Below are positions 6,939-17,859 of a stretch of 64,000 bases of DNA, in pieces; within the stretch, counting starts at the first letter, position 1, and each line of letters starts with the position of its first letter. This DNA is from Rikenellaceae bacterium (lineage in GTDB: Bacteria > Bacteroidota > Bacteroidia > Bacteroidales > Rikenellaceae), in the NCBI GenBank assembly GCA_015060115.1, contig SUZB01000006.1, positions 33,345 through 97,344 of the forward strand, written 5' to 3'. The translations under genes were made by a program, and so were the position numbers. A model generated the notes under the pieces. It was not told the origin of the DNA and ran no database searches. It saw only the letters and a list, made by a program, of their open reading frames with translations.

Positions 6939-8045
6939 ATGAGAAACATCTTATTGTGTCTATTCGTACTTGCACTTTTCGGTTGCGATAAAGAACCAAT
7001 TACCCAACAACCCGTAGAGAAACCCGTAGAGAAGCCTATCGATTTCGGCGTTCCGCATAACGAGATTTGGTACACCACCTCTGATATGCAAACCATTACT
7101 CCTTTTTGGGGCCCAAGTCTTGAGCACGCGATTGTAAGCAACACTTATCAAGGCAATAAGGCTATTATGCAGTTTGCAGGAGATATCACGACTATTGGTA
7201 TCGAGCTATTCGCTCATAAATATAATCTTACTTCAATGACACTCCCCAGTAGCGTTACATCGATTGGAATTAGTGCTTTCGAGAATAGCAATAAGCTCTC
7301 TCGTATCGACCTTCCATCAAGTATTACCGAGATCGGAAAGGCGGCATTTGCATCGTGCGCCCTAACCGATATTGAAGTACCCAAAGATGTAACAATACTA
7401 AGCTATAGAGTATTCGCCCAAAACCGATACCTGCAAAGAGTTACTTTACCCAAGGGACTAAAGAAGATATCTGAAAGTGCATTTGTTGCCTGTGATGCTC
7501 TCAAAACAATAGAGATTCCCAATAGTGTAGAGCAGATTGAAAGATGTGCCTTTTCAGACTGTCGCTCTCTCGAGAAGTTTAGCGGAGCATTCGCCACCGA
7601 AGATGGCCGAGCACTTATTATGGGCGACAAATTGGTGGCATTTGCCCCATACGGCATTACATCATACGAGATTCCTCACAATGTAAAGATTGTTGGCGAT
7701 ATGGCATTCGGCTGTTGTGTAGAGTTGGAGAGCATCACAATTCCCGAAGGTGTAACAGATATCGAGCAATTAGCCTTTATGGGCTGTACTAAATTGGAGA
7801 GTATTACTATTCCATCAAGTGTTAAGACAATGGGCAATGATTGCTGTAGAACCTATGGTAGAAACCTTGTGGTGTATTGCAAGCCAACAACACCACCCAC
7901 AGCTCTACTTGTAAGTCAGGACTATTGGGGAGCATTTGCGGCAAACGAGATAACTATCTATGTACCAATGGAGTCGGTAGAGGCATATAAAGCAGCAGAA
8001 CATTGGAGTTCATTCAAAGATAATATCGTAGGTTACGATTTCTAA
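6939..8045 (+). CDS. BspA-like leucine-rich-repeat lipoprotein
   Basis: 368-residue predicted surface lipoprotein. The signal peptide ends in LFGC (residues 13-16), followed by a short VEKPVEKP linker. The body is a run of about ten LRR_5 (BspA/Treponema pallidum type) repeats with the recurring pattern I-x-IPSSVxxIGxxAFxxC, for example LPSSITEIGKAAFASC and IPNSVEQIERCAFSDC. The C-terminal part (CKPTTPPTALLVSQDYWGAF... VPMESVEAYKAAEHW) is the usual capping end of these proteins. Known relatives mediate binding to host matrix or other bacteria; the ligand here cannot be told. Monocistronic, with repeats and a terminator downstream. Confidence 0.88.
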   Translation: MRNILLCLFVLALFGCDKEPITQQPVEKPVEKPIDFGVPHNEIWYTTSDMQTITPFWGPSLEHAIVSNTYQGNKAIMQFAGDITTIGIELFAHKYNLTSMTLPSSVTSIGISAFENSNKLSRIDLPSSITEIGKAAFASCALTDIEVPKDVTILSYRVFAQNRYLQRVTLPKGLKKISESAFVACDALKTIEIPNSVEQIERCAFSDCRSLEKFSGAFATEDGRALIMGDKLVAFAPYGITSYEIPHNVKIVGDMAFGCCVELESITIPEGVTDIEQLAFMGCTKLESITIPSSVKTMGNDCCRTYGRNLVVYCKPTTPPTALLVSQDYWGAFAANEITIYVPMESVEAYKAAEHWSSFKDNIVGYDF

Positions 8046-8090
8046 AGCCACAGTTTACTTAGGCGTAAATGAGGATTTTGAGGGCGAGTA

Positions 8091-8186
8091 AGACAAGTAA
8101 GACGAGTAGGAAAAATAAGAAAAGATTGTGATACCCGACCTCGTAATGGTCTTAAGATCTTTCGGTCTTACCGGTCTTAAAGATTA
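8091..8186 (+). repeat. GGTCTTA-rich intergenic repeat, copy B1
   Basis: Contains GACAAGTAAGACGAGTAG, then CCGACCTCGTAATGGTCTTAAG and several GGTCTTA words. A close copy lies at 32972-33046. Heptamer array H2 follows directly. Confidence 0.75.
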
Positions 8187-8187
8187 T

Positions 8188-8224
8188 CTAACAACTAAAA
8201 ACTCTAACAACTAACAACTAAAAA
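8188..8224 (+). repeat. Heptamer repeat H2
   Basis: CTAACAACTAAAAACTC followed by TAACAACTAACAACTAAAA, the same 7-bp-period family as H1, with one interrupted unit. It abuts the terminator at 8221. Confidence 0.75.
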
Positions 8225-8248
8225 AGCAGACCCGAAAGTCTGCTTTTT
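8221..8248. terminator. Bidirectional terminator
   Basis: AAAAAGCAGAC (8221-8231) pairs with GTCTGCTTTTT (8238-8248) around a CCGAAA loop. It lies between two converging genes. Confidence 0.9.
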
Positions 8249-8265
8249 CTATCTAAATATCTCTG

Positions 8266-8577
8266 TTAGAAGTCATCGTCAGAGGGCTCATCCTGTGCAT
8301 CAGCCAACTCGTCAGCGCCCTTCAAATCATCATCATCGTAGTAGCCATCGTTGTCGTCTTCCTGAGCATCATCTACCTTGAAATCAATCTTGAGCAGGTA
8401 GTAGGTGTCCTCAGTCTCGTAGGGTACAACATAGAAGAATGTGCCGTCGGGTTTGTCGATGCGCTGCATCACTTCGTTAAATCCCAGAGGATAGAGTGTC
8501 TTAACCTCAGCCAACTGCTCGGGCGAAAGGTTGTGGATGCTTGTAACAAGTCGTTTCTTCTTATTTTCAGTAGCCAT
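8266..8577 (-). CDS. Conserved small acidic Bacteroidales protein, function unknown
   Basis: 103 residues from the ATG at 8577. The start is chosen because the -7 box at 8649-8656 lies just upstream and the longer reading frame (to 8661) would run through the leader. The N-terminus is basic (ATENKKKRLVTSIHNLSPEQ), the middle is globular (YPLGFNEVMQRIDKPDGTFFYVVPYETEDTYYLLKIDF), and the C-terminal third is extremely acidic with runs of Asp and Glu. No signal peptide or membrane segment. From memory the protein is widespread in Bacteroidales without an assigned role. The acidic tail suggests binding to a basic partner, which is only an inference. Confidence 0.75.
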   Translation of the reverse strand: MATENKKKRLVTSIHNLSPEQLAEVKTLYPLGFNEVMQRIDKPDGTFFYVVPYETEDTYYLLKIDFKVDDAQEDDNDGYYDDDDLKGADELADAQDEPSDDDF

Positions 8578-8648
8578 ATCTTTATGTTTTTCGTTAGCAA
8601 AATTGTGGTAAAATAACCATATAGGCGTGTTGGACTCAAATCGAGGTG

Positions 8649-8656
8649 CAAATGTA
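8649..8656 (-). promoter_or_regulatory. -7 box for the small acidic protein
   Basis: TACATTTG on the minus strand, 71 bases before the ATG at 8577. It lies in the divergent region shared with ligA. Confidence 0.45.
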
Positions 8657-8657
8657 A

Positions 8658-10850
<2,193 letters not shown>

Positions 10851-10868
10851 AAACTAACTATTACTACA

Positions 10869-11756
10869 ATGGTACAAGATATGATTAAGGGTGTGGGCGT
10901 AGCGCTAATCACCCCATTCAACAACTACAAGATGGACTACGATTCGCTCGGTCGTATGGTCGATTATGTTATCGCGGGTGGCGTAGACTATATTGTGGCT
11001 CTTGGCTCTACTGCTGAGACTGCCACTCTCTCGCTCAAGGAACGAGACGAGGTATTGCGCTTTATCATTAACCGCACAAATGGCCGTGTGCCTATCGTGG
11101 CGGGTATGGGTAGCAACAACACCGCCGACCTTGTCGAGCAGTTGCACTCGTTCAACCTCGATGGCGTAGTAGCAATTCTTAGCGTAGTACCCTACTATAA
11201 CAAACCCTCGCAGGAGGGCATCTATCGCCACTTTATGGCCGTAGCAGATGCCTCACCTGTACCCGTTATCATCTACAATGTTCCTGGTCGCACGGGGCTT
11301 AATATGACCGCTGCAACAACCCTCCGCTTGGCTCACGCAACGCCGAAGATTGTCGCCATAAAGGAGGCTTGTGGCAATATCGAGCAGATGCAGGCTATTC
11401 TCGATGGTCGCCCCGAAGATTTCCTTGTTCTTTCGGGTGATGATGGCATTACGGTAGAGCTTGTTAAGCGAGGTGGCGATGGTGTTATCTCGGTTGCGGC
11501 CAACGCCTTCCCCGAGCGCTTCTGTGGCTGTGTACACAACGCTATGAAGGGCAATATCGCGCTTGCCGAGAGCGAGATAGCGGAGCTTACCCCCGCCATC
11601 GACCTACTCTTCAAGGAGGGCAACCCCACTGGCGTCAAGGCGATGACCGCAGCGATGGGCATCACCCGCTCGGAGGTGCGCCTACCTTTGGTAGAGGGTA
11701 CAGAAAATCTTGCAGCCGACATCAAATCTGCAATCGCAAGATACGAACTTAAGTAA
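10869..11756 (+). CDS. dapA: 4-hydroxy-tetrahydrodipicolinate synthase
   Basis: 295-residue TIM-barrel aldolase condensing pyruvate with aspartate semialdehyde, the first committed step to diaminopimelate and lysine, needed for peptidoglycan. Visible: the Schiff-base lysine in IVAIKEACGN (Lys165), the catalytic tyrosine in IIYNVPGRTG (Tyr136) with Arg141 for the aldehyde carboxylate, and GSTAETATLS in place of the more usual GTTGE-type loop. Length is standard. Starts 18 bases after ligA and precedes the DUF4919 gene by 26 bases. Confidence 0.95.
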   Translation: MVQDMIKGVGVALITPFNNYKMDYDSLGRMVDYVIAGGVDYIVALGSTAETATLSLKERDEVLRFIINRTNGRVPIVAGMGSNNTADLVEQLHSFNLDGVVAILSVVPYYNKPSQEGIYRHFMAVADASPVPVIIYNVPGRTGLNMTAATTLRLAHATPKIVAIKEACGNIEQMQAILDGRPEDFLVLSGDDGITVELVKRGGDGVISVAANAFPERFCGCVHNAMKGNIALAESEIAELTPAIDLLFKEGNPTGVKAMTAAMGITRSEVRLPLVEGTENLAADIKSAIARYELK

Positions 11757-11782
11757 TTTGGCGTTGTAAATAAAAAACGATT

Positions 11783-12532
11783 ATGCGCCAACTATTTATC
11801 GCCCTTTTTGCGCTTCTACTGCCCTCGATGCTTGTTGCTCAGGAGGCTGAGGTTAGAGTGCCCTACGAGGAGGAGATCATCGACAAGACGATGCTCTCTT
11901 CATCGCCATTCTACTACACCAACCTTATGCTTAAGTATCGCGAGGGTGCAGAGTCACTCTCTGCCGATGAGTATTACTACCTCTACTACGGCTACGCCTA
12001 CTCGGAGGATTACCGCCCATTCTTGGAGAACGAGCCACTTACCGAGATGCTCGATATTCTTTCGCGCGTAAACCCCGAACAACCCACCGTAGGACAGATG
12101 GAGGCTATCATCGAGCGAGGTGCAGAGGCACTTAAGATAGACCCATTTAACCCTAAGGTGCTCAATATTATGGCTTTCGCTTATGGCGCTCTTGACGACC
12201 CACAGCGTGAGGCGCTGTACTTCGCCCATCTCAACGGCATACTCTCGGCTATCGAGTCATCGGGCACAGGTCTTAAGGAGGAGTCGCCGTGGCATATTCT
12301 GATGTTCTCGCACGCCTACGACCTGCTTGCATCTAAGGGCTACGCCTATCAGGAGAGCCGCATCATAAGTCGCACAGTGGAGTATATACCTCTTATGCGC
12401 AAGACACACGACCGCATCAAGGGCTTCTACTTCGACTATGGCCGAGTATACCGCAACAAGCCCGATGATGTAACCTTTAAGCGTGATCGCACTTGGCAAT
12501 TCAACAATCTGAAACCCAGAGAGTATAAATAG
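11783..12532 (+). CDS. DUF4919-like exported protein
   Basis: 249 residues with an N-terminal signal peptide (QLFIALFALLLPSMLVAQ). The mature part is mostly helical and repeats a TPR-like pattern (for example LSADEYYYLYYGYAYSEDYRPF and IEIDP-like ALKIDPFNPKVLNIMAFAYGAL). It resembles Bacteroidales proteins grouped as DUF4919, for which I know no function. It lies between dapA and a secreted C11 peptidase with short gaps (26 and 21 bases), so co-expression with the peptidase is plausible. Confidence 0.65.
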   Translation: MRQLFIALFALLLPSMLVAQEAEVRVPYEEEIIDKTMLSSSPFYYTNLMLKYREGAESLSADEYYYLYYGYAYSEDYRPFLENEPLTEMLDILSRVNPEQPTVGQMEAIIERGAEALKIDPFNPKVLNIMAFAYGALDDPQREALYFAHLNGILSAIESSGTGLKEESPWHILMFSHAYDLLASKGYAYQESRIISRTVEYIPLMRKTHDRIKGFYFDYGRVYRNKPDDVTFKRDRTWQFNNLKPREYK

Positions 12533-12553
12533 ATTACCTAAACTAACGATATA

Positions 12554-14029
12554 ATGAAGATTCTTCGCAACATCGCACTGCTTTTGTCGCTTGTAGCGCC
12601 TCTTATAGGCTGTGAGCCACTGCCATCGAACTATGTAACAGTAGTGGCTGATAGTAGCGTTACCTGCACCTACGATGCCCACACCTTCGATTTAAGATAC
12701 AACATCAAACCCTCGATTGATGGCACGATGGAGACCATTGGTCGCTATACCACAGCCGACGATAGCTGGGTAGAGAGCGTAGATTGCACCGAGGAGGGCA
12801 TCTTGCATATTCAGGTTGCCGCTAACGAGGGCGCAGGTCGCTCGACGAACATCACGCTTAATGGCGAGAACTTCCGAAGTGTAACAATCACCATCAATCA
12901 GATGGCAGCACCCTCGGCAATGGTCGATCGCACGCTAATCTTCCACTTCTTCGGAACAAGCCTTGGTCGCTACTTCACGACAAATATCGAGGATGCCAAG
13001 ACAGCGATAGGCAATGGCGCACTTGGCACAAACAACCGAGTGGTCTGCATCAAGCAATCTTCGGCAACCAATGGCACTATCTTCGAGCTATGCTACAATC
13101 CTGACAACAAGAGCGTTATCGAGCGTCATATAAAGGATTTTACACTCTCCTCTTCGCTTGTATCGACCGCTGATATTGGAGCAATCATCGCCGAGGCGGC
13201 AAAGGCTGCACCTGCCAATAGCTACGCTATGGTCTTTGCGGGACACGGCACAGGCTGGATACCTCGTGTTCTTGCCGATAGTAGCGTATCGACTTTGGCA
13301 TTGGGCTACGATGCTTGGATACCTGCGGAGGGCGCTGAGGTAACACGCCACTTTGGCGAGAGCAATGTGAAACTCGATATCTCGGAGATTGCCGAGAGCA
13401 TCGAATATTCGGGCATTGAGCTTGACTACATACTCTTCGATGCCTGCTTTATGTCAAACATCGAGGCTGTCTATGATTTGCGCAACTCGGCAAAGTATAT
13501 CATCGCATCGCCCTGCGAGATTATGGGCAAGGGATTTCCCTATCACCGCACGCTACCCCACCTCTTTGGCGAGAGCTATAATTTGAGGAGTGCTACGGAG
13601 AGCTACTACCTCTTCTACCGCGATGAGTATAATAGCTCGGCTCGTTGTGGCTCTGTTGCGCTCTACGATTGTGCTGAGGTGGAGGCTCTTGCCAAGGCTA
13701 CAAAGCTGGTTATGCAGAGCGCCAACCTCAACATCGACACATCGACACTTCAGACCTACGAGGGACAAGCCGTGCACCACTTCTACGACTTTGGCGAGTG
13801 GGTAAGGAGTGTAGCCACCGACCCGGAGGCGCTCAAGGCTTTCGATGAGCAGTTAAACCGCACGGTTATCGCCAAGTTTACGCTTCCCACATTCTACTCA
13901 GCATACGGCAGTTACGGCACTTACGACATCAACGAGGAGGTCTATTCGGGTGTTACGACATCGGCTCCTTCGGAGGCCTATCCCGTAGAATGGAGAGAGA
14001 GTAATTGGTATAAAGCTACGATGCCGTAG
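12554..14029 (+). CDS. Clostripain-family (C11) cysteine peptidase lipoprotein
   Basis: 491-residue predicted exported lipoprotein: signal peptide ending in LIGC (about residues 17-20), then a BACON-like beta domain (about 30-120, ending ITINQMAAPS). The catalytic domain follows, with the C11 dyad visible as AGHGTGW (histidine, about residue 230) and LFDACFMSNIEAVY (cysteine, about residue 297). Clostripain relatives cleave after basic residues and are often self-processed. The BACON domain is thought to aid binding to mucin or glycans. It is the last gene of the ligA-led run; ffh has its own promoter downstream. Confidence 0.88.
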   Translation: MKILRNIALLLSLVAPLIGCEPLPSNYVTVVADSSVTCTYDAHTFDLRYNIKPSIDGTMETIGRYTTADDSWVESVDCTEEGILHIQVAANEGAGRSTNITLNGENFRSVTITINQMAAPSAMVDRTLIFHFFGTSLGRYFTTNIEDAKTAIGNGALGTNNRVVCIKQSSATNGTIFELCYNPDNKSVIERHIKDFTLSSSLVSTADIGAIIAEAAKAAPANSYAMVFAGHGTGWIPRVLADSSVSTLALGYDAWIPAEGAEVTRHFGESNVKLDISEIAESIEYSGIELDYILFDACFMSNIEAVYDLRNSAKYIIASPCEIMGKGFPYHRTLPHLFGESYNLRSATESYYLFYRDEYNSSARCGSVALYDCAEVEALAKATKLVMQSANLNIDTSTLQTYEGQAVHHFYDFGEWVRSVATDPEALKAFDEQLNRTVIAKFTLPTFYSAYGSYGTYDINEEVYSGVTTSAPSEAYPVEWRESNWYKATMP

Positions 14030-14049
14030 GAAAATTGAAAAATTATTAT

Positions 14050-14057
14050 TATCTTTG
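14050..14057 (+). promoter_or_regulatory. -7 box for ffh
   Basis: TATCTTTG 46 bases before the ffh ATG. A clear -33 TTTG is not seen. Confidence 0.5.
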
Positions 14058-14103
14058 GCGCGTTTTTGAGATATAATATATAGGAATATAAATACTACAA
14101 TAT

Positions 14104-15444
14104 ATGTTTGAGAACTTAACCGAGAAACTCGAAAGGTCGTTTAAGATACTAAAGGGTGAGGGTCGCATCACCGAAATCAATGTTGCTGAGACCCTTAAGG
14201 AGATTCGTCGTGCACTTATCGATGCCGATGTCAACTACAAGGTAGCCAAGAACTTTACAGATGATGTAAAGCAGAAGGCGTTGGGTCAGAATGTGCTTAA
14301 CTCGGTTAAGCCCGGTCAGATGATGACCAAGATTGTCCGCGATGAGTTGGCGGCGTTGATGGGTGGCACAGCTACTGACATCAAACTTGAGGGTAACCCC
14401 GCCATTGTTCTTATCGCAGGTCTTCAGGGTTCGGGTAAGACAACCTTCTCGGGCAAGCTCGCAGCACATATCAAGTCGAAGAAGGGTCGTCAGGTGTTGC
14501 TCGTTGCAGGCGATGTCTATCGTCCCGCAGCTATAGACCAGCTTAAGATTCTTGGTCAGAGCGTAGGTGTCGAGGTCTACACCGAGGAGGGCAACAACAA
14601 CCCCGTGGAGATTGCCGAGAACGCTATTAAGTATGCTCGCCAGAAGTCATACAACACCGTGATTGTCGATACGGCAGGTCGTTTGGCTGTTGACGAGGCT
14701 ATGATGCAGGAGATTACCGCAATCAAGGCGGCTCTCAACCCCTCGGAGACGTTGTTTGTTGTCGACTCGATGACTGGTCAGGATGCCGTAAACACCGCCA
14801 AGGAGTTCAACGACCGCCTCGACTTCGATGGCGTGGTGCTCACCAAGCTCGATGGCGATACTCGTGGTGGTGCCGCTATCTCTATCCGCTCGGTTGTCGA
14901 TAAGCCCTTGAAGTTTATCTCGGCAGGCGAGAAGATGGACGCCTTGCAGGTGTTCCACCCCGAGCGTATGGCTGACCGTATCCTCGGTATGGGTGATGTC
15001 GTATCGTTGGTGGAGCGTGCTCAGGAGCAGTTCGATGAGGAGCAGGCGCGCAAGCTCAAGAAGAAGCTTATCAAGAATCAGTTTAACTTCAACGACTTCC
15101 GCGACCAGATTAACCAGATTAAGAAGATGGGTAACCTCAAGGACCTCGCTTCGATGATTCCAGGTATGGGCAAGATGCTCAAGAATGTCGATATTCCCGA
15201 TGATGCCTTCAAGCAGACCGAGGCTATTATCGACTCTATGACACCTGAGGAGAGAGAGAATCCTGAGATTATCAATGCTCGTCGTCGTGAGCGTATCGCC
15301 AAGGGCTCAGGTACTACAATGGCAGATGTCAATCGCCTACTCAAGCAGTTCGAGGATACTCGCAAGATGATGAAGACCGTTGCGGGTGGCAACTTCCAGC
15401 AGCAAATGCAGCGTATGCAGCGTGGTGGTATGCGTCGCCGATAA
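14104..15444 (+). CDS. ffh: Signal recognition particle protein Ffh
   Basis: 446-residue GTPase that binds 4.5S RNA and the signal sequences of nascent membrane proteins and delivers them to FtsY. N domain (1-90), G domain with the P-loop GLQGSGKTT (about 104-112), DTAGR (about 190) and TKLDGD, then the methionine-rich M domain (about 300-446) ending in a basic tail RMQRGGMRRR that contacts the RNA. Length is typical. nusB follows by 48 bases. Confidence 0.97.
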   Translation: MFENLTEKLERSFKILKGEGRITEINVAETLKEIRRALIDADVNYKVAKNFTDDVKQKALGQNVLNSVKPGQMMTKIVRDELAALMGGTATDIKLEGNPAIVLIAGLQGSGKTTFSGKLAAHIKSKKGRQVLLVAGDVYRPAAIDQLKILGQSVGVEVYTEEGNNNPVEIAENAIKYARQKSYNTVIVDTAGRLAVDEAMMQEITAIKAALNPSETLFVVDSMTGQDAVNTAKEFNDRLDFDGVVLTKLDGDTRGGAAISIRSVVDKPLKFISAGEKMDALQVFHPERMADRILGMGDVVSLVERAQEQFDEEQARKLKKKLIKNQFNFNDFRDQINQIKKMGNLKDLASMIPGMGKMLKNVDIPDDAFKQTEAIIDSMTPEERENPEIINARRRERIAKGSGTTMADVNRLLKQFEDTRKMMKTVAGGNFQQQMQRMQRGGMRRR

Positions 15445-15492
15445 CTTATTTCGATTAACCCATTTTAGAATAAATAGAACATTCCACATACA

Positions 15493-16428
15493 ATGTTGAG
15501 CAGAAGATTACTTCGTGTTAAGGTGGCCAAGACACTTTACGCACATCTCAAGTCGGGTTCCGACAGCCTCAAGGCCTCAGAGAACAACCTTGTACAATCT
15601 ATCGATAAGGCCTACGACCTCTACTTCCAGATGATGGATCTTATTGTGGAGGTTGCTCGCTATGCCGAGAGCCGTATTGAGCTTGCCAAGCAGAAGAAGT
15701 TGCCTACATACGAAGACCTTAACCCTAACCGCCGTTTTGTCGATAATAAGGTGATTAACCTCCTTGCTACAAGCGACTCGGTGCAGGACGAGATTACTCG
15801 CCGTAAGCTCTCGTGGGCCAACTACCCCGATACCATCAAGGGCATCTACAACCGTCTTGTGGAGAGCGACCTCTACAAGAGCTATATGGATGCTCCGGTC
15901 TGCACCTTCACCGATGATCGTCGCTTTGTCGAGGATTTCTACACCGCATTGGAGGATGACGAGGCCTTGGCAGACCTTGTTGACGATATGTCGATTATGT
16001 GGACCGACAACCTCAGCTTCGCACTCTTTATGGTTATCCGCACCGTGTCGAGTATGAAGCAGAGCCACACCGATGTTAAGATTTTGCCTCAGTTCAAGAG
16101 CGATGACGACCTCGATTTTGCCAAGCAGCTCTTCGTCAAGGCACTAGTAAACTACGAGGATAACCAAGACATCGTTGACCGCTATACCCGCAACTGGGAT
16201 GTTGAGCGTATCGCCTTTATGGACAACCTCATTATCTCGATTGCCATTGCTGAGCTAATGTACTTCGACTCTATACCTGTGAAGGTAACCCTCGACGAGT
16301 GGATTGACATCGCCAAGTACTACTCTTCGCCCACCAGCTCGACATTCGTAAATGGTGTACTCGACAAGATCGTTGCTGAGCTTATGGAGAGTGGCAAGAT
16401 TCAGAAGAGCGGTCGCGGACTTCTCTAA
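15493..16428 (+). CDS. nusB: Transcription antitermination factor NusB, long Bacteroidetes form
   Basis: 311 residues, about twice the length of E. coli NusB. It opens with the family's RRLLRVKVAKTLYAHL, and the conserved NusB fold is clearest in the C-terminal half (NWDVERIAFMDNLIISIAIAELMYFDSIPVKVTLDEWIDIAKYYSSPTSSTFVNGVLDKI). Binds boxA RNA with NusE for rRNA antitermination. The long form with a helical middle insert is usual in Bacteroidetes. It lies in a ribosome/secretion cluster with ffh and yajC; the DUF1573 gene starts 12 bases later. Confidence 0.93.
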   Translation: MLSRRLLRVKVAKTLYAHLKSGSDSLKASENNLVQSIDKAYDLYFQMMDLIVEVARYAESRIELAKQKKLPTYEDLNPNRRFVDNKVINLLATSDSVQDEITRRKLSWANYPDTIKGIYNRLVESDLYKSYMDAPVCTFTDDRRFVEDFYTALEDDEALADLVDDMSIMWTDNLSFALFMVIRTVSSMKQSHTDVKILPQFKSDDDLDFAKQLFVKALVNYEDNQDIVDRYTRNWDVERIAFMDNLIISIAIAELMYFDSIPVKVTLDEWIDIAKYYSSPTSSTFVNGVLDKIVAELMESGKIQKSGRGLL

Positions 16429-16440
16429 CCCCACTTTGTT

Positions 16441-16902
16441 ATGCCCATTTATCGTAGGCGCATAGTTATTGCTCTTGTTGCCGTTACACTGCTCGTTGTT
16501 GCGCTCTTTGTCTTTCGTGTTTATGACTCGGAAAGCGACAATCTCAGGCGTGAGGAGCAAGCGAAGGTCGAATACAGGGGTCTAAGGGCAGATATTAGGC
16601 GTGATTCGCTAAGTGAAGTGATGGTTGAGTTAGGCTCGGTAGCATACTCAACAACAGCCGAGAAGAGTATTCGTTTTACCAACCTTACGGATGCCCCCAT
16701 AGCACTCCTCGACTTTACGACCACCTGCAAATGCACTTGGCTGGAGTTACCCAACAAGCCTATCGAGGTGGGTGAGAGTGCCTATGTCAAGGTTGTCTTC
16801 GATTCGCGTGGTGAATATGGCTCAATAGGCAACTATCTTAGCGTTAAGTGCTCGGACGAGAGGGCGAACATCGCAATCTGGGTAAGCGCCGAAGTGGAGT
16901 AG
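16441..16902 (+). CDS. DUF1573 domain protein, membrane-anchored
   Basis: 153 residues. One N-terminal membrane anchor (IALVAVTLLVVALFVF) precedes a charged linker and a single DUF1573 domain (about 60-150), recognisable from the EKSIRFTNLTDAPI strand and the CKCTWLELPNKPIEVGESAYVKVVFDS segment. DUF1573 is an Ig-like periplasmic fold of unknown role, common in Bacteroidetes. Twelve bases separate it from nusB, so it is in the same transcript, before the yajC promoter. Confidence 0.85.
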   Translation: MPIYRRRIVIALVAVTLLVVALFVFRVYDSESDNLRREEQAKVEYRGLRADIRRDSLSEVMVELGSVAYSTTAEKSIRFTNLTDAPIALLDFTTTCKCTWLELPNKPIEVGESAYVKVVFDSRGEYGSIGNYLSVKCSDERANIAIWVSAEVE

Positions 16903-16927
16903 AAAGAGTCCAAAATAGCGACTACGA

Positions 16928-16958
16928 TTTGTGCAAAAGATAATTTTGGCTACTTTTG
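16928..16958 (+). promoter_or_regulatory. Promoter of yajC
   Basis: TTTG (16928-16931), 19-base spacer, TACTTTTG (16951-16958): a full Bacteroidetes consensus promoter. The leader is about 45 bases. Confidence 0.75.
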
Positions 16959-17007
16959 TGCGTTAAATATAACGAAACGAAACAATTAACTAATTATAAA
17001 TAAGACT

Positions 17008-17415
17008 ATGAATTTACTTTTTATTGACGGTGAGACCGTTGTTGAGACTCCCGTAGTAGAGAACGCAGAGGTTAATGCAATCGCTGAGGTATCGGCTGGC
17101 GAGCCTGTTGCTGATGCAGCAGCAGAGCAGCCTGCAGCACCCGGTGGTGGCTGGTCATTCTGGGTTATGATCATCGCGATGATCGCTATTATGTACTTCT
17201 TTATGTGGCGCCCTGAGTCTAAGCGTCGTAAGCAGATGGAGGCTTTCCGCAAGGGCTTGAAGAAGGGTGATAAGGTTATCACCGCTGGTGGTATCTACGG
17301 CACAATCAAGGAGGTACACGAGACATCTTTGTTGATTGAGGTAGACAGCAATGTTACCTTGCGCGTAGACAAGAATATGGTTGTTGCTGACGCTGGTTCG
17401 GTAGTTAATAAGTAA
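17008..17415 (+). CDS. yajC: Preprotein translocase accessory subunit YajC
   Basis: 135-residue inner-membrane protein associated with SecDF. A single membrane segment (FWVMIIAMIAIMYFFMW, about 51-67) is followed by the YajC core PESKRRKQMEAFRKGLKKGDKVITAGGIYGTI. The N-terminal extension of about 48 residues, rich in Ala, Glu and Val, is longer than in most YajC proteins and would lie in the periplasm. It has its own promoter and a strong terminator. In other Bacteroidetes yajC also follows nusB, which supports the call. Confidence 0.93.
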   Translation: MNLLFIDGETVVETPVVENAEVNAIAEVSAGEPVADAAAEQPAAPGGGWSFWVMIIAMIAIMYFFMWRPESKRRKQMEAFRKGLKKGDKVITAGGIYGTIKEVHETSLLIEVDSNVTLRVDKNMVVADAGSVVNK

Positions 17416-17438
17416 TCAGCAATCGACAGCAAACGAAT

Positions 17439-17476
17439 GGAGATGACTAAAAACAAATTAGTCATCTCCTTTAGTT
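17439..17476 (+). terminator. Terminator after yajC (shared stem with the ruvB terminator)
   Basis: GGAGATGACTAA (17439-17450) pairs with TTAGTCATCTCC (17458-17469), followed by a T-rich stretch. The same 12-bp stem ends ruvB at 32874. Confidence 0.85.
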
Positions 17477-17859
17477 TAAGAGGTTGACATTCGACATTTG
17501 CAGTTTTTCGCCCGTTTTGTCCCCCTTCTGTCCCACGAGATAGTCGACAATAGCCGAGGGACAAAAATTTCTCATAGGTGGTGATTTATCTTTTTACATG
17601 TGTTTTTGGAAGATAAACATTCCAACTTAAACAATGTAAAGCGCCACTTTTTGCATCATTACCTAAAAATGCGAGTTGTACCGATTAAAAGGCTAAAACG
17701 CTTTCAATCAATAGTGTAAATGTATTGCATCGGCAAGTAACTAACGCACACAGAATCGGAGTGCAGGATTAAGTTGGATGATAATATAGCGTAATAATTC
17801 CTTTTTAGCCGTTTTTCATAGAACTCTTGCCAATATTCTTAAAAACAAATTGCAAAATA
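17477..17859. other. AT-rich gap with no gene seen
   Basis: About 380 bases without a supported ORF, RNA gene or clear promoter. An inverted pair CATTCCAACTT (about 17618) and AAGTTGGATG (about 17771) brackets part of it. The base composition resembles that of the deiminase cassette to the right, so this may be the edge of an acquired segment. Confidence 0.5.
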
